Shown here: positions 44,630 to 55,066 of the stretch, in pieces
Layout: each line of letters begins with the position of its first letter
Position numbering within the stretch: the first letter of the stretch is position 1
Program-made: the position numbers and the translations under genes
Assembly: GCA_021464245.1 (NCBI GenBank)
Contig: JADCRB010000028.1
Coordinates: forward strand, 5,933,067 to 5,997,066
Direction of reading: 5' to 3'
DNA length: 64,000 bases
Origin: Carallia brachiata
Lineage: Eukaryota; Streptophyta; Magnoliopsida; Malpighiales; Rhizophoraceae
Notes under the pieces: model-generated
What the model saw: only the letters and a program-made list of their open reading frames with translations
Databases searched by the model: none
What the model was told of the DNA's origin: nothing

Positions 44630-46854
44630 ATCTTTGTTTGTTGCTTGCCACTGGAAATTGAAATAACTTGATGGGTTTTATGTGGTTTCAAGGAACTTGG
44701 CATGAGTCCCACGATAACTACAGACTATAATTAAGATTGATGAGTGAATATGAATAAAGAGCCTTGAAAAAATATAGTAGCTCTTAAATTTTCAGAGATA
44801 AGGAAGTATGATTCTTATACAGAAATAGTCTAATAAAGTCTCATTGTCTATTCCTCTCTCTTCCAATTTGCAACTCGTATGTTACTACTGTAAGATGATT
44901 GGTTATTAATGGGCTGTTCTTTATTCCGACAATGTGAACCTAGCAGGTGTAGGGCAACTGGAAAGGTCTGCTCTACATTGACTTACTGACATTAATGGGA
45001 TGCTGTCATTTTAGTGCGGAAATAGTTAGTGGTTAGATGCTAGTTGTTAGTGGTGTAGAGGGTATAAACTTGATTCTTTGAACTGTAAAAGGTTCTGTAC
45101 ATCTTATTCATTTAATGTGGGAGATTAGATTTAGAGTAGGTGGTGGGATTTGATCCTAATTCACCCCCCCCCCCTCCTTTTATTGTTGAGAGCGTGATAC
45201 CTCTTCTTAAATCTGAAATATTAGGGGCTCAAGTCGTTAAAAGAATGCTACTTTTACTTATGAAATGCTAAGTGAAATTACTTGTTTGTCAAAAAAAAAA
45301 AAAAAAATTTACTAATATAAAAAGACATGTGAATTGTTTTAAAAAAAAAAAAAAGAGTAATATCATTAGGTTATGAAGTAAAATTTGGGGACCCTTTTTC
45401 AGACCAAAATTTGGGAACTCTGAAAACATTTTTTACAATGCTAACATTTCTTCATTTTATATGACTGCCAACAAGTTTAGGTTGCTGAGACTTGGTAAGG
45501 TCTGTTTGCTTGACTTCATATGACTCTTTAGCAACACATCTTGATACATGAGTTGTACTCTCTGGCATTGGCTGTAGTCTTTTTTAGACATTGGACTTAT
45601 TTGCTTGGTAATTAGTGGCTTGATAAAATTATTTTGAGTCCTATTGCATGAACGTATCAAATGACAGACGGAAAATAGTTATAGTATAATAGATTGATTA
45701 TTTTGTACAACTAAATAATTACTATTTATAACAAAAAAATTAAGGAAAAATACATTTGTTTTTATTACAAACATTAATCGTCTGACTGTATAAATCAATC
45801 GGTCAATTGTATTAGTGGCTCTTCTTCGTCTATAATTTTTATGTCTATGTATAATTTTTGAATTATTCCTGTTGGCCATTCAAATTATATATATATAAAA
45901 AAGCCGTAAGGTGGAGATGAACACAATCTGAACCTTGCATCCCAATGCCGATGGCGAACCATTTAAGCAACTAGATTTGATCCAAACTCTGATAATATGA
46001 TATTATGAAAAATATATATTTTTTAGCAATAATATGAAAAATTGATTTGACTGGAAAGAGTTAGTATAACTTGCTCCAAATCTGACTTGACTCAAGTCAT
46101 ATTGGTTGAGAACTCAATCTGAATTACTCAAAATTGAAGAGACCTAAAACTAAATTGATTCAAAACTTTATGTATCCAACATAATGATTTGAATCTGTAA
46201 ATTCTAAAAGCCACATAATCCGAGTTTAAAATGGGAAAGAATTAAAACTTATTATATCTAAAACCGGATGAACTCAAAATCTGATATTAATCCCAATAAT
46301 ATTCTTAAGCAAAAGGGAGAACCAATAACTCTTTTTTGAGCGAGAAGAACATATAACTTAATTAGTATTAGAATTGTCTTAAGTACTGAAAGTTCAGAGT
46401 CGGAGTTATAGTTGAAATTAATGACAGTAGCATACAAAATTAGATCAGTTTGAGCTATTTCCTGGCCGCGAAAATCTCTGTTGCGAGATTACATCCTTTT
46501 TTGCAATTTATTTTTTTTCTTCATCTCAATCCATTATTGAAGAGAATTCCTTTTTTATCCCAGAATAAGCTATTATTTTTACTTATATTTTTAAAAAATA
46601 TAAAATATATATATATATGTAATATTATATCACAAAAAATTATTTATTATTTTTTATTTTAAATGGACCATACTTAAAACGTTTTTCTTTATCCACAATT
46701 GAAGTTGAGTTAATTTAAATAGACCTTACCTAAACATTTTTTCTTTACCAACAATTGAAATTGAGTTAATTTAACTCATATTTTAAGTGAATCAAATTAA
46801 AAATTTATTAAATTGCAATGGTATAACTAGTCAAACACTAAAAGATACGTTCAC

Positions 46855-47801
46855 ATATTTTTTTCTTAGCGAAACTCAAACTCTGAAAACTATTCCAGTG
46901 TATTGACATTCTACTGTATTCAAAAACTTTGTGCTAGGAATAATACTACTCTTCATTTTATTAAAGGCTTTGCCTTTTGTTTTTATTGTCATTTTGAAAC
47001 GATTTGTGTTTTTTTTTTTTTAAAATTTTAGGTCAACATCAAATAGAAACATGTATGATGGATAAAATGGCAATTTTATACGATTCGTGTAGTTACTTTC
47101 TTTAGGTTAATAATTTTGTAAAACACAATAATTCGTTTGAATTCGTGCAGTTCCTTTCTTTAGGATGATAATTTTGTAAAATACCATAATTCGTTTGAAT
47201 TCTAACACTTCAAAAATAATATGATTGTAATATAATAAGTATTTCTGGCCAAAATATGTGAAAATTGTGATGTAGAACGAGAAACTAAGCATTGCATCAA
47301 AATCAACCATCATTGTTTCTTATGGTTAGATGATTTCATTTGTATTATAAGATCAAGGTTCAAATCTTCTTTAAAACGGTCGATTGGGCTAAATATATAT
47401 ATATATAACTTTGCACAATTTCTAACTCTTATTAGGTATAAAGGAGTTCGTTCTTCCGTGAATTTAGTGAATAGACCCAACTAGTTATGTGGTGCTGAAA
47501 ATAGTTAACAATAAACACAAATCTTAATGGTAAACTTGGTAGAGTTTATTAATGTTAGTTAAAACATTAACACGGTGAAGATTATAGAGTACTTTCAAGA
47601 ACCTATTATAAACTTTCTCAAGATCGAGTCTAAGAATTAGTCCTCGCTTTTTACCACGATAACCGCCAAAGGTGTGAACTACCTCCTGCAAAGATTCCAA
47701 CTCCATTAAGTCTACTAAAGTTTGTTAAATGGGTGGTTGTTTGTAGCGGTTCTGACCCGAATTGAACTTTTTTTAATTAGCCACCAAAATTTGAAAAATT
47801 G
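46855..47801 (-). mobile_element. LINE reverse-transcriptase relic with duplicated flank (copy B)
   Basis: On the minus strand 47706-47524 translates without a stop to SLQEVVHTFGGYRGKKRGLILRLDLEKVYNRF plus further RT-like text ending NVLTNINKLYQVYH. This matches the start of the RT domain of plant non-LTR retrotransposons. The whole segment matches 19822-20770 in opposite orientation, including several hundred bases beyond the RT part. It lies 3' of F-box gene B, whereas copy A lies 5' of F-box gene A. Confidence 0.78.
47093..47211. repeat. Tandem repeat, two units of about 63 bp
   Basis: The block TTTCTTTAGG-TTAATAATTTTGTAAAA-ACACAATAATTCGTTTGAATTC is present twice in a row. Copy A of the LINE segment (near 20480) appears to have only one unit, so this duplication is later than the large duplication. 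Confidence 0.7.
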
Positions 47802-47899
47802 CGAGCCTAATAAGTTTATTGAATATTTCTATAATAATAATATTCAGAATATTTTATGATACGAATTTAATAATACGTATCATTAGGAGAGTACAAAAT

Positions 47900-49096
47900 T
47901 CAGGTGCGCCAGTTGTATATCCGTTGGTAAGTACCATCGTTTAAGTTGAACACGCCAATTTGGTTTATGTGGTCGGTTTTCAGCCAAGGGCGGTGGTAAG
48001 CATTGTCACATTGTTCTGTAAGATAGATGCAATTTGGTGTGCATCCAGGCAAGTACTTAGCAGAAAGGGAATAGCTGCAATGCCTGTTGGGCAGAAACAA
48101 TGTTCTATCTCCCAAGCTCTGAATCTCAACCAATTTGTGTGTCTCTTGATCTTCAGTCATCAGCTTGTAAACTTTGAACCGAGTTTTTGGTGCCTCTGCT
48201 CCAAATACACTGACATCAATAACAATATCATCAATGTACTTGTCAAGTAAAAGCAAATCACCAGCGGACTCCACTAAAATCTTTTGGATACCCCCAGTTC
48301 CATTAACGATAGGTGATGCAACTTTTGTCACTTTGGATGACACATCAATTATGAGAAGTTTCCCGCTGCGATGAACGGCGTAAAATCTGTTATTATAATC
48401 AACCACATCTTCAAAACCCCCCCACTTACACTTATCTACTAAACTCCATTTGCCTTCCCTGGATGACTTCAAAAACGCCAGTCTTCCAAAGTTTCCGAAT
48501 AGTCCCACCGCCGCGTGCTCACCGGCCGCCAGAGACCTTGAAGATATAACAGCTATTTTTCCAATCGCTCCAGCTTCAGCATATACATCAGGTGCGCCCG
48601 GCGTTCCTTCCCCTCCTGCTTCCACAATGTAGAATTTACATATTTCAGACATGTGCTGCTTTAGGATGTTGAATTGTTGTGGAATTTTTCTGCTCACATA
48701 ACCGAATACCCTTTTTGTAAGATGTTCAACATGCATCTTCTTGTCCTCATCAGACTTCTCCTGAACCCATGCCACCCAGCATTCGGCCTTCCTGACGACG
48801 AGATAGAGGGTGTACATGTTTAACTTGTCAACGGCAGGAAACCTGTAGTGGATTATTTTGCCAGTTCGGGAGACGAGCAACTTTGGGACTTCTAAATCTC
48901 CATTAAAAGTCCTTTCCGTAACAATCCTAGCTGAGGATCGCCATGACCTGCACGTGGCACAGAATCGCAGGAAATCAACGCGAGCATGAGCATACAGACG
49001 TTCTGCTATGAGTGCCAAAAGGTCTTCTGGTAAATCAGCCCACCTACACCTCCTCTTACAGGCTTCAACTCCTTCAGCTCTAGCTTTCCTCGCCAT
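47900..49096 (-). CDS. F-box protein with DUF295 domain, copy B
   Basis: Predicted SCF ubiquitin-ligase substrate receptor. Intronless and complete, 398 residues. F-box: RWADLPEDLLALIAERLYAHARVDFLRFCATCRSWRSSAR (about residues 18-57). The DUF295 propeller blocks follow: KLLVSRTGKIIHYRF, LAFLKSSREGKWSLVDK, EDVVDYNNRFYAVHRSGKLLIIDVSSKV, VESAGDLLLLDKYIDD, FKVYKLMTEDQETHKLVEIQSLGDRTLFL, YSLSAKYLPGCTPNCIYLTEQCDNAYH and the terminal IGVFNLNDGTYQRIYNW. It has no stop or frameshift and is the best-preserved copy besides D. It carries a gene-specific Gly/Pro-rich insert, AGGEGTPGAPDVYAEAGA. Upstream lies AT-rich spacer, downstream the LINE relic. Confidence 0.92.
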   Translation of the reverse strand: MARKARAEGVEACKRRCRWADLPEDLLALIAERLYAHARVDFLRFCATCRSWRSSARIVTERTFNGDLEVPKLLVSRTGKIIHYRFPAVDKLNMYTLYLVVRKAECWVAWVQEKSDEDKKMHVEHLTKRVFGYVSRKIPQQFNILKQHMSEICKFYIVEAGGEGTPGAPDVYAEAGAIGKIAVISSRSLAAGEHAAVGLFGNFGRLAFLKSSREGKWSLVDKCKWGGFEDVVDYNNRFYAVHRSGKLLIIDVSSKVTKVASPIVNGTGGIQKILVESAGDLLLLDKYIDDIVIDVSVFGAEAPKTRFKVYKLMTEDQETHKLVEIQSLGDRTLFLPNRHCSYSLSAKYLPGCTPNCIYLTEQCDNAYHRPWLKTDHINQIGVFNLNDGTYQRIYNWRT

Positions 49097-50147
49097 AATT
49101 ACTCTTCAATATGATCTGGCACTAACTCCCTGTCCTGTCCTCCGCTACAGATTGCAGAGCATACAAATAACGGCGATTGCCTAATGTTCGATTTAATTAA
49201 TTTAATATTACTATTTTATTAAATGAATAATATCATATGTTAATAATAAAAATCATACAAATAAATTTAGACATCACGTCTTTATATACTAATAATACTA
49301 AATCTTAATTTTACTCGAATAATAAAAACATACTAAACAATCTAAATTTTACTCAAATAATAATTAAATCCTAAATCTGGATGAACTTCAAGATCCCTTT
49401 AATCTTAATTTGGAAGTACTCCCATTCCCAACATTTACTTTAACTTGATAAACACGTCATACTTCAACGATTTCACGAGAATATCTGCCACTTGTTGTTC
49501 ATACTTGCAACATCCAAAAAAATAATCAACAATGAAGAAAAGAAAAAGATAATGACCTACACGATTAGACCGGATTGAACTGGTTCCTAACCGTGAACAA
49601 CTCTGTTGCAATGCAAGATTGTAGCTTTTGCTTTTATTTTTTTTTTTTTATTTCATGCCAATATGGAAGATGAAAAACCCCTTTATTAATATCTTTAGTT
49701 ATCACAAAATTCGTGTCTTGATAAGATAGGAGATTTTTATTTTGATTTCTTTTTTAAAATGAATATAACTTACTCATAATTTTACACTATACAATAAGTG
49801 GAGCCTATTTAAATAAAAAAATTAAAAATAATATTTAAATAATATTAAATTATGAATTAGTTTTACTCACTAAAAAAAAGAATAAAATTAGCAAGTATTC
49901 TTAATACATCACCATGGTTCTTATTATTATAGAAATAACTCTTATTATTATAGAAATAACTCTTATTATTAAAGAAAAAATTAATTAATTTTTTTAATGC
50001 GGATAAATTAAAAAGTAAGATATAATTAATATACTTAAAAGTGAAAATAATTTATTATATAGTTTTTGAGATATTCATCATTATTGAAGTTTTTACTTTT
50101 CCTTTTTATCATTATTTTGAAGCGATATAAACATATTTGCAGGAGTT

Positions 50148-50163
<16 letters not shown>

Positions 50164-50211
<48 letters not shown>
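50164..50211. repeat. (TG)n microsatellite
   Basis: Twenty-four uninterrupted TG units directly after a TATA run. A Cys-Val repeat frame across it is an artefact of the repeat. A (GA)14 tract follows 100 bases on. Confidence 0.9.
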
Positions 50212-50212
<1 letters not shown>

Positions 50213-50307
50213 CTATGATAAGCCTAAAATTACGATAGATGAGGCTGACTTCAAGTTGTTGCAGACAAAGGAAATAAATCAAAGTATTCAAAACATACTC
50301 GCAACTT

Positions 50308-50343
<36 letters not shown>

Positions 50344-50926
50344 AAGGAGGCAAGATCGAGACGTCGTCAGTGAGAAAGTGATGTAGGCCTGTTTGGCTTT
50401 GTGGCGTAAATTATTGTTATTAATTATTATTATTAATTATTAATTGTTATTATTGATTGTTAATTATTATTATTTATAAATAAAATATATATAGTATTTA
50501 GTTAAATTAATATTAATTGTATATTTAGTTAAATTAATATTAATTATTATTGATTAAGTATTAAAATGAATAATTTAGACATTTTAATTCTATTTTATTT
50601 TAATAGGTAATTTTTGTATTTCTAATTAAGAATTATATTGCTCATTAAACAATAAATTAATCTTATAAAAAATGAATTTTATGAATTTATGAATAAAAAT
50701 TTATTAACTTGAATAAAATATAATTAATTATAAATATTTTTATTTTTATACATATTATCTAATTATATAAATTAAGGTACTTGAAAAAATATTATTATTT
50801 ACATTGTGTGAGTTATTGTCTGCAAAGTAAATGACAGAAAATAAAAATAAAAGAAAAAAAATATGTTACTTACTTATGAATAAAATAATAGTATTTTATT
50901 ATTAATTTTTTTGGAGACATAAAAAT

Positions 50927-51302
50927 AAGGATTAATATATAAATCTAACGCCAACTTTATTTAAAGTAACAAATTTAGCACCAATTTTAAAAAGTAACAA
51001 ATCTAACACTAATTTTACATATGGTAACAAATTTAGTACGTAATAATTTTATATGAATAAAATCTGTCAGTTTCAATGACAGATTTATGACAGATTTATA
51101 AAAATATGTCTGTTTCGACAATATGATAATCATATAAGTTAGTGTCATATCATCGAAATAGATAATTCTATTCAAAAAATTTTACAATATACTAAATTTG
51201 TTACCATATGTAAAGTTAATGCTAAATTTATTATTTTATAAAAATAGTGATAGATTTGTTATTTTAAATAAAGTTAGTGTTAGATTTATATATTAATCTT
51301 AA
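50927..51302. mobile_element. MITE with about 115-bp terminal inverted repeats
   Basis: The left arm starts AAGGATTAATATATAAATCTAACG. The right arm, on the minus strand, starts AAGATTAATATATAAATCTAACA. Both continue with AACTTTATTTAAA, then repeated AACAAATYTA units and ACATATGGTAACAAATTTAGTA. The arms pair over about 115 bp, and the core has a second short inverted pair around TCTGTC. No open frame or clear target duplication. Confidence 0.8.
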
Positions 51303-52520
51303 AAACAAACTAAAAAATAATATATTAATTCAAAGAGTGTCAACGTTACCGTTGGTGTTAGAGGTGCATTAAATGTCCGCGTGTATACCAATGGCGTATA
51401 AAGGATAATTTAGAAATTTTATATTTATCGTTAACAACATATTTAAAAAAATAAGTTGATCTTACTCTCTTAATCAGTAACAATTTAGATTAGAGAGTTT
51501 ACTAATAACAGCAAATCCCAAAAAAGATTAATCAAGCACTACTATCTTTATGTTTTGAATTTGAAATACAAATTGACTTATCTAAAAGTTAACTCCCTTT
51601 AGAATTCCGTCTGTGTGTTCAGGTTAAGTTCTATCCCTCCCCCCTCCCCCGCAAAAAAAAAAAAAAAAGGCCTTTGGCCAACCCAGTCACTTATTTAATG
51701 CGGTTTAGAATAATATTAGATACTGACTCCAAATTCTCTTGACTTTGGTCCCAGTGGTGTGAAATTAATGATGTGGAGAAGTAATTTATCAAATTTTACC
51801 ACGTAAATTTATTGGAAGTCACTTATTATTTTTTTTTTATACAAATAAGAGTCATTACTTATTCTAATTTTAAAAAGATATATGTAAATAATTAGTATAT
51901 CTAACAATATTTAACTGTACACGTGTTATGCTGCTCTCTATGATCTCTTCATAGATATTCATTTATCATTTTGATTAGATTTCTAGCAAAATCTATTCTA
52001 CGTGGGAGACCTAACACTTTCCAATCTATAGAACAATGTAGTCATGCTCAAAAGAGAAATAAAGAAACAGAGCCATAGAGAATGGCCACAGTGGGAGTCA
52101 CAAGTAGGACTCGTGGGAAAATTTTCTTTTCCAAACATGTTTTTCGAAAAGAAATTGAAAAATATTTAAGAAAAATCAAAATTTTGAATAACAATAAATA
52201 TGGTCAAAACAGTACTAAATATGTTTAAAATTTAATAAACAATTAACTTTTTATTATCTGTGTAAGTGAGGCCCGTCACTATGGCCACTCGCCTCTATCT
52301 ACGCCCAAAGGGAAAATAGAGCTGGAAAAATTATTTGGGCAATTTAACGTTAACTTTTATTTTTCTAATTATTTTGAAGCTAATATCTATATTATCTTAT
52401 ATCGATCTAAGTATATATTATCAAAATTAAGAGGCAATTGTTTAATATTGAAGAATTTTTTACAATAGATTCTTAAAATTCTCTTGCAAAATATTATGGT
52501 AAAAGACGGTAAGCATAATA

Positions 52521-52595
52521 CCAACCTCTCGTTGTCTTGATGGTAACGTATTCATGATGCTTTCTAAGGTCAAGGGTTCGAGTAATGATAGCAAC
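52521..52595 (+). mobile_element. 75-bp tRNA-like retroposed insert with 20-bp target duplication
   Basis: A tRNA-sized block has a box A-like TGTCTTGATGG and a box B-like GGGTTCGAGTAAT in Pol III order. It is flanked by a 20-bp direct repeat with two mismatches: AAAAGACGGTAAGCATAATA (52501-52520) and AAAAGACGTTAACCATAATA (52596-52615). The paralogous 3' flanks of the F-box copies near 57853 and 61025 show a related uninterrupted text (KGTAAAGAAA..CATAATATAAGGAG), which looks like the empty site. It lacks a long A tail. It may be a minimal SINE or a retroposed tRNA fragment. Confidence 0.65.
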
Positions 52596-53031
52596 AAAAG
52601 ACGTTAACCATAATATAAGGAGCATGAACTACCGGTTAATTCATAAGGCAAGCACAAGGCCACAATCGGACTAGACCATATCAAGCAAATAAAGAATCAC
52701 AAAGCCTCACTTGCATTGAAAAAATAGTTACCCTGTCAAACAACAATAAAACTAGAGGGCGAGCCACATGACTCAAAGCGGACACTCGGTCCTCTGATTG
52801 GTTGGATCCTTGTTTCAAGGGCCCACCAATTAGAAAAAAGAATTTAAAAAAAAAAAAAAATAAAAAATTTAGTAACAAGAGATACGTTTAAGATAATATT
52901 AAACAAATTTAAGGAAAAAAAAAAAATAAAAAAATGACCAATAATTATAGGGCTAATCGTCTGCATCGAAGCATCGGCCACCAAGTACTCCAATCCCTCA
53001 AACAAGGAAGCAACAATGTTGAGTGCGTCTG

Positions 53032-54236
53032 TCATATCCCTCTGTAACTACCATCCTCTAAGTTGAAGACCGCGAGAAAGCTGTTGCAATCCGCATCATA
53101 AGGACTGTCAGGATCTTCTGTAAGATAGATGCAATTTGGCGTGCATCCAGGCAAGTGTTGTGCAGAAACAGAATAGCAATATTTTTTTGTCAGGAACAAG
53201 ACTATCACCCACGCTCTGAATCTCAACCAATTTGTGGGCCTCGCCATCTTCATTCACCTTGTAAACCTTGAACCGGGATTTTAATGTTTTCTTCCATCCA
53301 TATTTATTGATCTTGCTATCGTCAATGTACTTGTCAAGTAAAAGCAAATTGCCTGCCGACTCAACTAAAGTCTTTTGGATACCACCAGCTTTTTCAATGA
53401 CAGGCGATGCAACTTCTGCAACTCGGGAAGACAAATCAATCCTGAAAAGCTTTCCCGCGCCATGTGCGGCATAAAACATGCCATTATGATCGATGACATC
53501 GTCATATCCGCAGCCCTGATGATATTTATCAATCAAAGTCCATATTCCTTCCTCAGATGATTTCATGAATGCCAGTTTCTCTCATTTCCACATATTCCCA
53601 ATGCTGCGAACTTACCAGCTACAGACCTTGAAAATATGAAGGCAACTTTTTAACCCTTTCAGTTTCATCATAACGACTCCAAACACAGTGCACCCACTGA
53701 TACATTGCCAACTAATATTTGCATAATTTAGACATCGACAGATCTAAAATGTTCAATTCCTTAGGAACTGAGTCGGGATTGTAATCCAATACGGTTTTTG
53801 AAAGTTGTTCAAAACGTAGCCTGCGCTCACCTGGAACACAAGGCTTGTCCCGAACCCAGGCCAGCCAGGTCCTATTTAAAGAACTATATTCTGATTGATT
53901 CTCGTTCTTCTGTTGGACGAGATAGATTGTGTACATGCAGAACAAGTCGTTGAAGGGACCAGGAAATCCTCTGGTTTGGTACCTCGTTTGTATATTTTGG
54001 TCCTCACTCGCTGGCACCCTCAAACATGCGCTCTTTCGTCAAAGAATCCTAGCAGAGGAACGCCATGAATTGCAAGTGGCGCAGAATCACAGCAAATCAA
54101 TGCGAGAGTGAGCATAAAGGTGCTCCGCTATGAGTACCAAAAGCTCTTCAGGTAAATCTGCCCAGCCACCGCTGCTATTGCTGCTGTGTGTTCCAACTCC
54201 GTCCAATCCCTTGTCGTTCTTCTTCTTCTTCGCCAT
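53032..54236 (-). pseudogene. F-box/DUF295 pseudogene, copy C
   Basis: The full family layout is readable on the minus strand but in several frames. ATG 54236 opens MAKKKKNDKG and the F-box GGWADLPEELLVLIAEHLYAHSRIDLL. An in-frame TGA at 54089-54087 stands where the paralogs have Arg (DFLRFCAT), consistent with CGA to TGA decay. Further frame changes occur after the F-box, before MKSSEEGIWTLIDKYHQG, and after VEIQSVGDSL, where the true continuation YCYSVSAQHLPGCTPNCIYLTED is in another frame. It ends VFNLEDGSYRGI at 53032. At least three disabling lesions make it a pseudogene rather than a sequencing artefact. It lies between copies B and D in the same orientation. Confidence 0.9.
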
Positions 54237-55033
54237 ATTTTCTGTGGAAAGAAATATGGATGGAAATGGGACCTTGGCTTGGCAAAAACAAAATGAGAAA
54301 GCAGAAACAAAAAAACAAAATAGTAGATCTGATTAAAAGTCACTTGGCAGCCAAATACGTATATACACTGATTTGATTTGTACAAGGAAAAATATCCTCT
54401 TCGATAAGTGACATACCAGAATCACTCCAAAGAACTAACAATTATTCAGAGAAAAATCTATGGAAATAGGGCTAGATCATGATTCATGCCAAGTGCTTCC
54501 ATTGTCTATGGGCATCAAGTGTTGCACAGTTGCCATCATCTTTGAGGGCAAGTGCAGTGCTGCCCAACAAGATAAGGTGGGATGGGTGCTCTGCATCTTT
54601 TCATGATTTGAGCTTTTGGTTTTCCTTTCTTCGGTTGGGGCCAATCTAGTTGGATGGAAGGGAACGCCATTGTCCTCCCTTTGAGCTAGGAAGTTTTCCA
54701 TAGAGACATTAGGTGTCCATCATGTACTTGCCATCTATTAGCTGTCCTAATTTTAATGCCCCCTTTTCATTACACTGAGTTATCTCATAAACTAAATAAG
54801 ACTCATTAATAATCTTTTTTTTTTTTCAAAAAAAAAGGAAAAGAAAAAGACCCAATACAAAACAGTTGCTGCCAGGCAATACACAAGCGATTTCTCAGTA
54901 CTGTAAATTCAAGAGACAGGAATCCGCCATGGAAACACAGTTTGAATTGAAACAAGATCCAAAGCCCTTGGGCTTTTCTATGCAATCCATTGACTCAACC
55001 CCAGGTTGATATACACTTGATTATGCAACACCC

Positions 55034-55066
<33 letters not shown>

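Larger units (their letters stand above)
44630..47899. other. Spacer between SDR and F-box gene B; duplicated LINE segment
   Basis: The first 350 bases are probably SDR 3' UTR. From 45170 to 46800 the sequence is AT-rich with homopolymer runs and no gene. 46855-47801 is the inverted counterpart of 19822-20770 and holds a LINE relic. A tandem repeat of about 63 bp lies at 47093-47210. Confidence 0.5.
49097..53031. other. Gene-free spacer; MITE, microsatellites, tRNA-like insert
   Basis: Contents: a 21-bp unit (TTATTATAGAAATAACTC) repeated about three times at 49919-49975; a TG microsatellite at 50164-50211; a GA microsatellite at 50312-50339; a MITE at 50927-51302; a tRNA-like insert at 52521-52595. 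The rest is AT-rich with no gene seen. Confidence 0.5.

Noticed and set aside
50163..50381. Cys-Val repeat frame
   Set aside because: Translation of the TG microsatellite followed by a GA tract.
54477..54701. 74-codon minus-strand frame upstream of F-box pseudogene C
   Set aside because: No start context, homology or splice partners recognised; could be a relic but not supportable.
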